Assembly: GCA_963575745.1 (NCBI GenBank)
Contig: CAUYUJ010016350.1
Location: 207,001-271,000, forward strand
Direction of reading: 5' to 3'
Length of the DNA: 64,000 bases
From: Prorocentrum cordatum
Lineage: Eukaryota; Sar; Dinophyceae; Prorocentrales; Prorocentraceae
Position numbers and translations under genes: made by a program. Positions 20,226 to 30,380 of the stretch are shown here, piece by piece (the first letter of the stretch is position 1; every line of letters starts with the position of its first letter). The notes beneath the pieces were generated by a model that saw only the letters and a program-made list of their open reading frames with translations, was not told where the DNA came from and did no database searches.

Positions 20226-23200
20226 ATGGAGAGGTGCCCGTGCGCCCTTGTAACTTTGTTAGCAACCGGGGCTCCTTGGAGCGAGCAGGAGGAGGGCAAG
20301 GACTTCGAGGAGTTCATGGTGAACTCGTTTGGAGCATCGCTCCCTGATGGCGTTCCGTCGGGAAGTCAAGATGCAGAATTTAGCTGCGCTCATCCGGCTC
20401 GGAACGGGTCGAATTGTTTGCTCAAGGGTCGTGCCGCCTGCCAATTTCCAGATGCAGTAGAGACTCCGCGTGTCATTCTCGCAGTTCGTGGTGCATGGTT
20501 ACCGCGTGTCGAGGCTGACGTCATCCACAGTGCATTGCCTGGGAAGCACTTGTTGAAGTTTTGGGTGGCAGTACGTGCCGAGGAGGAGGCGGTCATTCCT
20601 GTTGCTTTTGGCAACGACCGAGCGTCGCCATATCGTCGTCGCCCAGCAGACATTGCGGATTGTCTACCGCCACATCTAGTTCGCGCAATCAAACTGCACG
20701 CCGTGGGAGCCATAGAGTTCGCGGAGGAGGGCCTCACGCAGAAGTTCGCTCACTTTGCCAAGAGGCCGAGGCAGGATGGCTACGGTGAGGTGAACTGCAT
20801 GAAGAAACTCGTCGCACAGTTAGGTACGAGAGAGCCTCCCCCTCCCGAGCGGCCCAGCACTTCCTGGAAAGCTTGCGGTGACACGGTTTTTGCGCCCGCG
20901 GATATCGTGGCTCGGGGGTGCAGTTGCGCCCGATTGGTGAAGTTCGCCGTGCGCATGTCCGTGGACTGTTGTGGCTTGGGCCCCAGCAGCGTCGCTCGCA
21001 AGACCAGGTTCAACCTCGAGTCCGAGATCGTGCCGGCCTTGATGCATGCTGCGAAGGGCAAGTTGCTTTGCGAATTGCGGGCGGGGTCTGTTCGCAACGA
21101 AGATGTGGTGCGTCTGAAGGTTCACGACGACAATCTCGGCAGTGCTACCATCGTGTGCAACATGCACACGTACACTGACAGGGATGCTAGTTGGCGCGTA
21201 GATTCCGACGGCGACTTCGCAACTGACAAGCATCGCATGTTGTGGATGATAAGTACGCGCGTATTGTCCCACGTGGGCATCCAGGACAATGCGCTTAGCG
21301 CAGGCTGTCGAGACATTCGCATTGCTAGCCCGCACGTTAGCCCAGATATCTTGGACACCGCCTCTCGGAGCGGAACGCTTCATGTCGTAACGGCTGCGCC
21401 GAAGAAAGATTACGCTACTCGCATCACTCTGGAGCCAGAGGTGGCTGAAGAGGGAGAGTATCTCGGCGTTTTCCTGGAATGGGTTGGCAATCGACTATAC
21501 CAGCACGATGCTCTTGTCCGCAGCGCTACTGTGGAGAATACTCTGGGCCTCGGCGCTTTGCGGGCGGCGTTTTCCATCATGCAACCTGGGTCTGCCCCGT
21601 CAGTCGCAGTTGGGAATGTGCTTCAGAACAGAGTGTCTCCATCGTCTCCTTTCATGGAGTCGGTATTGCGCAGGCGCTGCATTCAGCTGTCGGACGATCA
21701 GAAGCGTTGCTTGGAGATCATCAACGCCTCGGACAATCATCACCTCATGATCCAGGCTTTTGCAGGTACTGGGAAGTCGCTACTGCTGGCTTTGCTGGTG
21801 GAGACAGCGTTGCAGCACGTCAACAAACAAAATGGCGCAGTGGTGATCGTGACTCCTTCGCGCAATTTGCGTGACTCCATATTACAAGGTCCAGATTTCT
21901 TCAACAAGGTGTTTGTGGCTTCTGATTTCGGGCCCCGAGTTATTTGGCTTGGTCGGCCTTCAGATGCCCCTGCGGCGTTGAACACATGGGAAAATAAGAT
22001 TGCGGATTTGGTGAATGAACAGCTGCAGTTCCTGCGCGCACAGGTGCAACAGCTGGAAGTCTTGCAGTTACGTCCTGCTTATGAGAGTCTCATGGAGTTC
22101 CGCATGTCTTGGAAAGACTTGCCAGCGGCCGCGTCCGAGGTGATTGGGGACGCGGAGTTCGCGGCGTTGGAGGTGTTCCGCGACCTTGCTCGCCAACACA
22201 TGCGACATATTTTCGCCATCAAGCGGAGAAGGGCGGAGCTCTGGGAGAACGTCATCAAAGAAGGCACCAACGGTTACCTCGTCGTGTCCACAATTGATTA
22301 TTTCGTCAAGTGGCGGGCGGGAGCCATCAAAGGCTACCTGAACCGTTTGTTGAATCGCCTGGACATCAGCCTGTTCTGCATGGAAGAGTTTGAGTCCTAC
22401 GACGTTTCCCAAGTTGTGGCTGCTTTGGCGAACGTGTCTGTACAGACACTGCTCATGGTGGGGGATCAGCATCAGAGAGTGGAAAATTTAGGTGGCCGAC
22501 GTGCCCGCTCCACCGTCAGTTCTGACAGCCCGGAAGGCGTGTTGCCCTTCGCTCCGCATGGCCTGGAAGGTGATGGCGAGGATTACACCGCGTTGGCAGC
22601 GAGCGTAGCTCAGCCCACGCAGTCCGCTCCGACAGGAAGCGTGGCCGTCCCTGAGGCCCGTCCGTGGTATGAATGGTGCCTGAAGGCCGAGAATGCAGTT
22701 CTCGACGTTTGCAAAAGGTGCGGCGAGGATGTGTGCAACTACGTGGCGTACTGTTTTGAGTTCGCCAGCACTTTTGCTTCCGACGCCGCTGTCGCTCGTG
22801 ATACTAAATTGCAGCACGTATTCTACGACGGCGGCCAGTGGTGGAGGAGTCCTGTGTGGGGCAGTGATGAAGTCGGCTGGCACCCCCTCTTGTTCGAATG
22901 TTTATGTCACGCCGTTGCCGCAGATTTGTGTGAATATCGTAATGTTCAGGAGGAGGGGCAAGCTTTCCCACGACCCACGGTGCTGATCATCATGCCTTTG
23001 AGCAGGTCAGCAATCCCGCTGCGTTGCTTGATGCAAGCTGCTTTCGATGACTCAGCTGTGGGCCCAGGGGTCGTGCAAGCGTCGCTCCCTTTGAATGTGA
23101 GGGGGGAGAGCGTCCCTATAGTCCACTGCGTACGGCATCGTCGCACAGTGCGTGCTCAGGACCAATACGCTGGGACGCAAAGGAACTTGAACCAAGAGTA

Positions 23201-24644
23201 CATCAACGTGACGCGCGGGGCGATGAAGACTTGCATGTGGGTCGAGGTACAACCCTTCGGGCATCCAGGAAAGCCCCACGAGGCTCGCCATGAGTATGTC
23301 GGCGGAGGGTCGAAGGACGAGTTTTGCTCCGAGTACGCGAAGCGCAGGAACGAATATATCTGGGTGAACAACCTGCCGTGGGGCATTCTCGAAGAACGCT
23401 CGAATATAGAAGCGTCGTATCACGACTGCTTTGCGGTTCATATTCTGCCTGATGTTGTTCGTCGTGTGCAGGCTATCGCTTATGATGTGTGGTGGAAGCT
23501 GGAGTGGAACCAGATTCCCAACTTGCCAACTCTCGGCCAGGGACGCAACGACTACAAATCCTTCGATGATGTCCTAGCGCAAGCTGCTGGCGCAGGCACC
23601 TCTCTGGCGCAATTCGTGCACGCGCCTACCAGGTCGCTGCGGGACTTGGGCCATGGAGCGGCAGCCGAGCGATGGAACGCGCAGGATATGCACGACAAGG
23701 TGAAGTGCGATGTGGACGTGATGAATTGGATGCCCGCCTTGAGGTTCGGCCATTTGTTGCTGCCGTGCGCCGCCGCAGAGGTGAGCTCCGAAGAGAGCAA
23801 AGGCGTGACGCGCCTCTGCTTTCCATTTCTTCATGCTCACGCTGGCCTGGAGGTCGAGAGTGCTATAACAGGACTTTGCAGCCTGGCGTGGTGTCTGTCG
23901 TTCGTGCTGGCGAATGATATCGCGTTGCATGCGCGGGTGAGCAGACAACTACATAAAATGCGGGTCATAGAGGGCGATGGGGACCTGTGGTTCAACAAAG
24001 CCTGCCAGTCCGGACGCATAGCCACAGCCATCAAGGAAAAGGGCAAGAGCGTCGTCTACATGTATGTTGGCGGCGGGGCAGTGGACCACGAACAGTCCTT
24101 CCTCTTGGGCGGCATCGTAGTTATCTGCAAGAGCTGGAAGTGGGCGGCTTTGGTGTACTCAGCGGTGAGAATTGCGGGTCTCGCGTGCAACAATTCAGTA
24201 GGCCCCTTGGAGTCCGCGCTGGTGATTTGCGACGAGACCGAAGCAAGTGAGTCGTCCTCTGAGCTCACTTCTGCGACGCCATCACCCGTTGATGAGTTCC
24301 GCCAACTGACAGAGGAGACGGGGGTCTCTGTTGGTAATGTATGTGACGTTTTCAAGGCCGATGTCGAAGCGGAGGGGCGCACTGGGATGAACGAAAGGTC
24401 TACGCACGCCGACTTAGTAGGTATCGGGTTAGTAACTCTGCTAGACTCTTTTGAAGCAGGTGTGAAGGCTTTGCTCGACATGAGCGCTTGGATGCCCAGT
24501 CTTTCTGCTACGGGAGCTGTTGTGGTGCGTAGCAGTGATGCTCGGTGGAGGGCGCCGACGGCGACGACGTTGAAAACGTCGAAGGCGACGACGACGATCA
24601 CGACCACGACGACGACGTTGACGATGACCGCTCGACGACGATGA
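20226..24644 (+). CDS. SF1-type helicase/NTPase, intronless
   Basis: About 1,472 residues from the ATG at 20,226, chosen because a spliced-leader relic lies just upstream; the open frame begins at 20,133. Helicase motifs: Q-like SDDQKRCLEII, Walker A AGTGKS near residue 514, an acidic Walker-B-like MEEFESYD (EE instead of DE), motif III GDQHQ near 747, and motif VI NVTRGAMKTCMWVEV near 995. The spacing and GDxxQ suit the SF1 (UPF1/AAA_12-like) group, which unwinds RNA or DNA with ATP. The N-terminal ~450 and C-terminal ~400 residues match no family I recognise. The last ~25 codons run into a GAC/CGA microsatellite, so the natural C-terminus may differ. Two decayed tandem copies precede it. 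A single long intact frame suggests a recently retroposed, possibly working gene. Confidence 0.8.
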   Translation: MERCPCALVTLLATGAPWSEQEEGKDFEEFMVNSFGASLPDGVPSGSQDAEFSCAHPARNGSNCLLKGRAACQFPDAVETPRVILAVRGAWLPRVEADVIHSALPGKHLLKFWVAVRAEEEAVIPVAFGNDRASPYRRRPADIADCLPPHLVRAIKLHAVGAIEFAEEGLTQKFAHFAKRPRQDGYGEVNCMKKLVAQLGTREPPPPERPSTSWKACGDTVFAPADIVARGCSCARLVKFAVRMSVDCCGLGPSSVARKTRFNLESEIVPALMHAAKGKLLCELRAGSVRNEDVVRLKVHDDNLGSATIVCNMHTYTDRDASWRVDSDGDFATDKHRMLWMISTRVLSHVGIQDNALSAGCRDIRIASPHVSPDILDTASRSGTLHVVTAAPKKDYATRITLEPEVAEEGEYLGVFLEWVGNRLYQHDALVRSATVENTLGLGALRAAFSIMQPGSAPSVAVGNVLQNRVSPSSPFMESVLRRRCIQLSDDQKRCLEIINASDNHHLMIQAFAGTGKSLLLALLVETALQHVNKQNGAVVIVTPSRNLRDSILQGPDFFNKVFVASDFGPRVIWLGRPSDAPAALNTWENKIADLVNEQLQFLRAQVQQLEVLQLRPAYESLMEFRMSWKDLPAAASEVIGDAEFAALEVFRDLARQHMRHIFAIKRRRAELWENVIKEGTNGYLVVSTIDYFVKWRAGAIKGYLNRLLNRLDISLFCMEEFESYDVSQVVAALANVSVQTLLMVGDQHQRVENLGGRRARSTVSSDSPEGVLPFAPHGLEGDGEDYTALAASVAQPTQSAPTGSVAVPEARPWYEWCLKAENAVLDVCKRCGEDVCNYVAYCFEFASTFASDAAVARDTKLQHVFYDGGQWWRSPVWGSDEVGWHPLLFECLCHAVAADLCEYRNVQEEGQAFPRPTVLIIMPLSRSAIPLRCLMQAAFDDSAVGPGVVQASLPLNVRGESVPIVHCVRHRRTVRAQDQYAGTQRNLNQEYINVTRGAMKTCMWVEVQPFGHPGKPHEARHEYVGGGSKDEFCSEYAKRRNEYIWVNNLPWGILEERSNIEASYHDCFAVHILPDVVRRVQAIAYDVWWKLEWNQIPNLPTLGQGRNDYKSFDDVLAQAAGAGTSLAQFVHAPTRSLRDLGHGAAAERWNAQDMHDKVKCDVDVMNWMPALRFGHLLLPCAAAEVSSEESKGVTRLCFPFLHAHAGLEVESAITGLCSLAWCLSFVLANDIALHARVSRQLHKMRVIEGDGDLWFNKACQSGRIATAIKEKGKSVVYMYVGGGAVDHEQSFLLGGIVVICKSWKWAALVYSAVRIAGLACNNSVGPLESALVICDETEASESSSELTSATPSPVDEFRQLTEETGVSVGNVCDVFKADVEAEGRTGMNERSTHADLVGIGLVTLLDSFEAGVKALLDMSAWMPSLSATGAVVVRSSDARWRAPTATTLKTSKATTTITTTTTTLTMTARRR

Positions 24645-24760
24645 CGACGACAATGACGATGAGGACGACGACGACGACGCCGACGCGGAGAACGACGACG
24701 ACGACGGCGCCGACCCGACGACGACGTCGTCTAGACAACGACGACGACGACAACGACATC
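24580..24760. repeat. GAC/CGA trinucleotide tract at the helicase 3' end
   Basis: (GAC)n/(ACG)n microsatellite overlapping the last codons and 3' flank. It is also present in the second copy at 18,290-18,430, so it predates the duplication. Confidence 0.85.
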
Positions 24761-25480
24761 GAGGACGTGAATGGCGACGCCGACGACGCCGACGCCACGG
24801 CGACGACAGGAGGCGCACTCCTCGTAGCTTCTTCACTCTGGAGACCGAGCGGAACGCCCGCGCGCATATTTGTTTTTCTCTCGCTGTGGCACCGTTGCTG
24901 GAGTAGATGACATCGTCCATCATGTTGGTTGCCTCGGCATTTTTTCTCGCGATGCATCTTGCACTCCCTCGCCCATTGGCCCCGCTTTCGTGGCAGCAGC
25001 GATCTGTCGGCCAAAGCCCGAGGACATGCAGACGCGGTTGCCGCCGCGGCATGCCCCAGACACGCGCCACTGTCGAGCTTTTATTTTGACGAGTGCGCTC
25101 TTTTTAACCAAATTAGGGTGCCCTACTCTGTGCAGCACACACGTGTACTTACATGCAAAACACATTCGCAAAACACACACACATACACAATGACAATTAA
25201 ACATACACGCGCGGACAGTGTGTGAAGCTTTCCCCTCGCTGCCAAAGGTGTGAGAGATCAGGCGATTTTTCCCTTGGATGTCGATCGGGTCCTCGCCAGG
25301 CCTGGAAGTCGAACGTCCGATGATTCGCCCGCTGGCTGAACTGCACCCGCCTTTGCCCAAGAAAGAACAGGAAAAAAAGCAGGGAGAAGGCCTCCCCTAA
25401 GCTTGCAGGGTTAGAGTGCCCAGGGGATTGTCTCAGAGAGCATGCACCAGTTCGGTTCTGTGTGCGCTGCAGCTATGTCA
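24761..25480. other. 3' flank of the helicase unit
   Basis: Homologous to 18,460-19,230 of copy 2 (GGCGACGCCGACGACGCC, CTGGCTGAACTGCACCCGCC and a CA-rich stretch at 25,130-25,210). No gene is visible. Confidence 0.6.
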
Positions 25481-25985
25481 ATCGTTCCGGCTTTTCTCGT
25501 GGTGTGAGTCGATGTGGCCACTCGTCCTTCCTTGTGTGAGGGTTTCGGGCTCCTCATTGTGTGTCAGTCGTTCGTGTCTTTCGTGGTGTGAGTCGTTCGG
25601 GCTTCTTTTCCTTGTGTGCGTCGTTCGGGCCTCTCCTTCTGTGTGAGTCGTTCGGGCTCCTCACCGCGTGTTTCGGTCGGGTCTTTCGTTCTGGTGTGAG
25701 TCGTTTGGGCGCCTCCTTGCGTGTGAGTCGTTCGGGCTCCTCGTGGTGCGAGTCGTTTGGGTCGCTCATCCTGTTGTGAGTTGCTGGGGCCGCTCTTTGT
25801 TTGTAACCGTTCGGGCTCATCGAGGTGCGAGTCGTTGGGGCCTCTCGTTCTGGTGTTAGTCGTTCGGGCTCCCCTTTGCGTGTGGACATGAGAGCGCTGA
25901 GCCAGCGCATCGTGCACGCCGGTGACATGGCAAATTCTATTATCCCCGTTAGTGAGCTCCAGGTGTCTCCATGCAGTCGAGATCT
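25480..25985. repeat. GAGTCGTTCGGG array with conserved tail
   Basis: Degenerate units to about 25,890, then CAAATTCT at 25,931 and the AGTGAGCTCC...TCTCCATG tail at 25,951-25,973. The same array-plus-tail order occurs in the PIF1 intron. Confidence 0.85.
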
Positions 25986-26510
25986 GCGCATGAATGCGCG
26001 TAGTTCTGCTCTCCGCCCTCAAGCTACCAGAGATCATTCCCGAACCCAGCATCCACAGGGGAAGCCTTGGAAAGTTCAATTGTGCTTTCTGATAACCGCG
26101 CTGATGCCAGGTGTCTTTCGAGTTCCCATCGGGTCTACCAATCGTGTTGGATCTGGGGATGGTGCTCGCGCTGTTTTCTTGGAGTCGCGATCAGGAATTC
26201 GGGTGCACAAGGGTGTGTGACAAAGGCTCGGGTTCACTATGGCTGGGCCATTGGAGGGTCGAAGGGTTTACAATTCCCCAGCGGTTCTCCGTAGCCGCAG
26301 TCTGTGTACCGAGGTTCGGTTTATCTACCAGCCTTCGGCCATCCCGCCACAGTTTATCTACTGGCCTCTGGCTTATCGCGCCACAGTCCCAGAGCCCCCC
26401 ATGAGGTCCGAAGCGGCTCCTCCAAGGCCCCCAAGACACTCCGAGAAGCCCCCAGGGCCAGCAAGAGGCTCACCAGACGCTCCCAAAGGGAACGAGGTGC
26501 CCGAAAGCCT
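25986..26510. other. No gene recognised; short 33 bp tandem duplication
   Basis: Contains TTTATCTACCAGCCTTCGG followed by TTTATCTACTGGCCTCTGG near 26,320-26,390, a diverged two-unit repeat. A CCCCAAGA-like stretch lies near 26,420-26,470. Confidence 0.5.
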
Positions 26511-27185
26511 CATGTTCCGAGGAGCCCGAACGACTCACATCAGGACGAATGGCCCGAAGCACTCACATTACGAGAAGCCCGAACGACTCCCATCAGAAAG
26601 AAGGGCTCGAACGACTCACACCAGGACGAAGAGCCCGAACGACTCACACCACGAGGAGCGCGACCGACTCCCACCACGACGAGAGCTCCGAACGACACAT
26701 TCCACGAGGACCCCGAACGACTCACACCAGGACGAGGGTCCCGAACACATCACACCACGAAGAGCCCGAACGATTCACACCACGAGGAGCCCGAACGACT
26801 CACACCTCGAGGAGTCCGAACGACTCCCACCACGACGAGAGCTCCGAAAGACTCGCAACACGAGGACTCCGAACGACTCACTCCAGGACGAGGAGCCCGA
26901 ACGACTCACACCACGAGGAGCCCGAACGATTCCCACCACGACGAGAGCCCCGAAAGACTCGCAACACGGAGACCCCGAACGACTCATTCCAGGACGAGGA
27001 TCCCGAACGTCTCACATCACGAAGAGCCCGAACGACTCACACCTGAAGGAGGGGTGCCGAACGACTCGCAGCAGGACGACGCGCTCGAACGACACACCAC
27101 GAGGAGCCCGAACGACTCACCCCACGAGGAGCTTGAACGACTCTCACTATGTCGAGGACCCTGAACGACTCACACCACGAGGAGC
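26510..27185. repeat. GAGTCGTTCGGG array in inverted orientation
   Basis: Units read CCCGAACGACTCACACCACG on the plus strand, opposite to the array at 25.5 kb. The two arrays form an inverted pair about 600 bp apart. All three plus frames are stop-poor, giving false ORFs up to 353 codons. Confidence 0.9.
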
Positions 27186-27189
27186 CTCA

Positions 27190-27430
27190 GATGGGGCCAG
27201 GATTTCACTCAGGATCTCAGGAGAGCTCCAAATATACATCTCCTGCACTTTTGTGGTTGCTGGTGCGATTCTGGTTCAGGGTAATGAAGCGTGGCTGTGA
27301 GCTTAGCTCGGCCAGCAGCAATCGCTGCTGCCTACGAGCAATCTGTCAGTGTTTGTGAGTTCTTTCCGGCCATCACTTGCGCTGTGAGCTTAGCTCCGCA
27401 CGGACGCTCTTCCTTCCAACATCCTTGAGC
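27190..27430 (+). promoter_or_regulatory. Leader module upstream of the zinc-finger ORF
   Basis: About 240 bp similar to 29,300-29,540: CAGGAGAG, TCCTGCAC, a weak spliced-leader-like motif (about 27,256-27,280), GTGGCTGTGAGCTTAGCTC at 27,291 and a second CTGTGAGCTTAGCTCCGC at 27,381. Also related to the sequence before the helicase copies. Its role as a promoter or transcribed leader is inference. Confidence 0.55.
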
Positions 27431-27458
27431 GGTGGGCATGGAAATGGTGGTGTGAGCT

Positions 27459-28478
27459 ATGTCTGGGGAGTGCGAGGGCCCACCGTGGCGGTGCAGAATA
27501 TGCAGCATGGATCTCGGAACGCGGAAAGGCAAGTATGACATCCACATGTCTGGGCGCTACCATGCCCGCCAAGTCCGCCAGCTGTCCGGTCTACGGGAGC
27601 GGAAGGGCAATATCTTGCGCCGGATGACCAACGTCAGAAGTGCTAGCTTCGTCTCGTGGCCGAAAAGCACCATCAGGCGCAGCCAGCAGGCGATTCGGAA
27701 CGGCGACCAGGTCGTCGACTTCATCCCGTTCGACGCGTCGTGTCTCGTCACTCGTGATGTACAGGCAATTATCTGCCAGCTGCGGCGCCTGAGGACCCAT
27801 GGTGCAGCCCTTTTGGTTGCTGTTGGCGCTGCTTGCTTGCTCTGGACGGACGCATGGGCGCAGGCCGTGGGCATTCCCCTCACGACCGCATCCTACCGCG
27901 GCGATCTGGTGAGGAGGCTCTTGCAACCGCGCGCGGATGATGCGCAGGTAGCGAACCCCAGCATTCGCGTTTGCCGTGGGCGGTCGCTTCTCACAGGCGC
28001 CCAGGCGCATGATCGGCGCAAAGCTCGACGGCTTGCATCCTTAGTCCTTGGTGTTGCACGCCGAGCTCCAGGGGCGCACGCTCTACTTCAAGAAGGCAAC
28101 GCCTCGAGCGCCATGGATGCCTTGTGCGGGTCTGGCTGGCCCATCGGGGGATACACCGCTAAATTCATGCCGGTGTTGTTGTCGCAACTGGGGCTGGCGC
28201 AGTGGACGACAGTTGCGACCCGCGGTTTCGCTGGTTCTACGGGCTTGGCGGCTCTTCGCCTGCTCGTGGGTCGCAGCGTGACTTTGGCTGGGGCTGACAC
28301 GGCGCTGGCGCTGCTGTCACAGAGCATCCGTGCAGATTGGGCCGGGCCGCCGCGGCTGCCCCCGTTCGAGATGCTGGACCTGGAATCGCAGCTCTGTGCG
28401 TGGCATTCTGCGGACTGCGCAGCTGCGAACAACTGTCAGTACCGAGGCATGCGTGGTGCACTCCAGCTGGTGCAGTAA
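27459..28478 (+). CDS. 339-residue protein with an N-terminal C2H2/U1-type zinc finger
   Basis: Residues 11-38 hold CRICSMDLGTRKGKYDIHM followed by a second His (Cys-x2-Cys-x12-His-x5-His), the spacing of U1-type/C2H2 fingers that bind RNA or DNA. The rest is unrecognised: a basic region (RRMTNVRSASFV), Ala/Leu-rich helices (AALLVAVGAACLLW) and a Cys-containing end (LCAWHSADCAAANNC). The start is the first ATG giving the full finger. A four-codon ORF (ATGGAAATGGTGGTGTGA) lies just upstream. Intact frame, no intron visible. No neighbour suggests a pathway. Confidence 0.6.
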   Translation: MSGECEGPPWRCRICSMDLGTRKGKYDIHMSGRYHARQVRQLSGLRERKGNILRRMTNVRSASFVSWPKSTIRRSQQAIRNGDQVVDFIPFDASCLVTRDVQAIICQLRRLRTHGAALLVAVGAACLLWTDAWAQAVGIPLTTASYRGDLVRRLLQPRADDAQVANPSIRVCRGRSLLTGAQAHDRRKARRLASLVLGVARRAPGAHALLQEGNASSAMDALCGSGWPIGGYTAKFMPVLLSQLGLAQWTTVATRGFAGSTGLAALRLLVGRSVTLAGADTALALLSQSIRADWAGPPRLPPFEMLDLESQLCAWHSADCAAANNCQYRGMRGALQLVQ

Positions 28479-29029
28479 AGTGTTTGATTGTGTCGGCTCT
28501 GTGCACGTTTTTCACTGCAGCGGCAGGGCCACAGTAGGGTGCGCAGTGCGCAGACCATGGGTTCGTTGCCATAGCGCGCGTTTGCATCCAATGCGCGGTT
28601 GGAACATAGCCACCCACAATAGTTGCATTCATCGCGCTTCCTTTTGTTTACTCACCCTTCCGTTCGTCGGCATGGCACGTGAGATGTTGGTAGAGCGCTC
28701 AGCGGGCAGATGTCATGTCATGGGCGCAGTGCGCGCCCGCGCCTGAGGGAGGAGGGTGGGCATGGAAGGTCATGAACGAGGGGGTCCCATCAGCTGACGC
28801 ATGGCTTTTTTTCGGAACGCGTTCGCGTTTGGATGAGATGGCGGGAGAGGCACTCTAGGGGAAGCCTCTGGGGGTCATCCAGGGGAAGACATTTGGTCGC
28901 TCTCGATTGGCAGAGGCTCCAAGGAGGCCGCTGGGGGAAAGACGGAGGTCCGCAGCAGCCGCGTGATGGTCCAAGAGGCTCCCAAGACAAAACACGAAAT
29001 CAGCAAGGCGTTTAGAATTGGGCAAAGTC
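28479..29029. other. No gene recognised
   Basis: 3' flank of the zinc-finger ORF. Contains CGTCGGCATGGCACG near 28,670, which resembles the GGCATGG start region after other leader modules, but no ORF follows. Confidence 0.45.
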
Positions 29030-29054
29030 CTTCTTCCCTGCACCTCAGGCGTCG

Positions 29055-29101
29055 CCGTTGCCATCCTGTCTCATAGTATTACACAATGTGGCTGTGAGTT
29101 G
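29055..29101 (+). promoter_or_regulatory. Spliced-leader-like relic with GTGGCTGTGAG box
   Basis: CCGTTGCCATCCTGTCTCAT at 29,055 resembles the spliced-leader core. GTGGCTGTGAGTTG follows at 29,088. No ORF directly follows. Confidence 0.45.
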
Positions 29102-29299
29102 CACGTGCCTACATGCCATCGCTTCCGCCTTACCATGTACCCAGTCGGAGCTCGGCAGGAGCAATGGCTCGAGGGGGCAGCACTAATTGAAGTTCTCTTG
29201 TGTTTTGATCGATGTCCTCCAAGCTAGCCCCGACAAGCGCAAAGGAGGCACCAAGAGGGCCCAAGAGTGTCCGAAGATGGCTCTTGCGAGGCTCCACAG

Positions 29300-29545
29300 G
29301 TTCATGGGAAGGGCTATGATATCACCCAGGATAACAGGAGAGAGCTAAGGTCACATTTCCTGCACCGTTGTCGTTGCTGTTGCCGTTTTGGTTTGTAGTG
29401 ATGACGCGTGCCTGTGAGCTTGGCTCGGGCAGCAGCACTCGGTGGTGTCCACGAGCATTTCTCAGTGCCCGTGAGTTCTAACCGTGTATCATTTTCGCTG
29501 TGAGCTTAGCTCCGCACGGACGCTCGGTTTTCCAACACCGCCAAG
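29300..29545 (+). promoter_or_regulatory. Leader module upstream of the coiled-coil ORF
   Basis: Copy of the module at 27,190-27,430: AACAGGAGAGAGC, TTTCCTGCAC, relic GCTGTTGCCGTTTTGG at 29,376, GTGAGCTTGGCTC at 29,413, and CTGTGAGCTTAGCTCCGCAC near 29,498. Confidence 0.55.
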
Positions 29546-29582
29546 TGCCTCCTTTATTCCGAGTGTTCGCGTGAAGCTGGGG

Positions 29583-30380
29583 ATGTCTGCACCTCCAGAA
29601 GTACCAGAAGCCGCTCCGATGTATCGAGGCCAATCGGAGGACCAGGTGATTGGGCACGTAAGCTATGTGATCGAGTTGCAGGAGACGAATCTGCAGAGGA
29701 GCCGCGAGGTGACGACAGAAATATTGAAGGTACTCGAGGCATAGATGGACACCCTGAAGGCCTCTGAGCTGCAGCTGACGACGTGCTTGACTCGCAGCGC
29801 CATGGTCAAAGCGCAGACGTCGCAGGAGATCTACATGGTAGCGGAGAACACCCGTGCCATCGAGGACCAGATCCAAGGCATCACGGCAGGCCTGGGAAAG
29901 CTGATCGAGGCCCACGGGACGTTGAAGTACCAGTCGGGGCTCCCCCTCATCTGGCCATCGGCCAAAGATTACATGAAGCCGCAAGCGGACGAGACGAAGA
30001 ACATCAAGGAGTTCGAGTTCAAGCTGAGGGTGGCGCGTCGCGAGGAGATCGCTAAGGACCAACACAAAGAGATCTTCGATGTGGTGGCATCCTGCAGAGA
30101 GCTCCGCGACGGGCGGCAGGCTCTAGAGGGAGGAGACCTGGCCTGGGACAAGAACAAGCCAGAGACGTGGCATGCCTACGGATGGAAAGATTATGAGGTG
30201 TGGCCCGACTACGACCGCATAATCACCTCGCAGGCTCAGATGCCCGAGATGCCAGAGAAGCTGGAGGACACCTGGCCTCCTCCAGTGGGCTACGCGAAAC
30301 GCAAGATGGAGCTAGGCAAGAGGATGGAAACCATGAGGGGAACAATGTCGGCAGCCTCATCGTCGGGAGAGCCACAATAA
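29583..30380 (+). pseudogene. Coiled-coil protein interrupted by one in-frame TAG
   Basis: One frame from ATG 29,583 to TAA 30,380, broken only by TAG at 29,742-29,744, which is followed at once by ATG. Before the stop are 53 residues (MSAPPEVPEAAP, VIELQETNLQRSREVTTEIL); after it 211 residues. The central part is heptad-like (MVAENTRAIEDQIQGITAGL, LRVARREEIAKDQHKEIF), and the end is Trp/Lys/Glu-rich (WHAYGWKDYEVWPDYD). No family recognised. The seamless frame on both sides suggests a single nonsense mutation; reinitiation at the ATG is an alternative. It lies downstream of a leader module. Confidence 0.6.

Noticed and set aside
26239-27300. 353-codon plus-strand ORF
   Set aside because: Runs through the inverted GAGTCGTTCGGG array, which is stop-poor in all plus frames.
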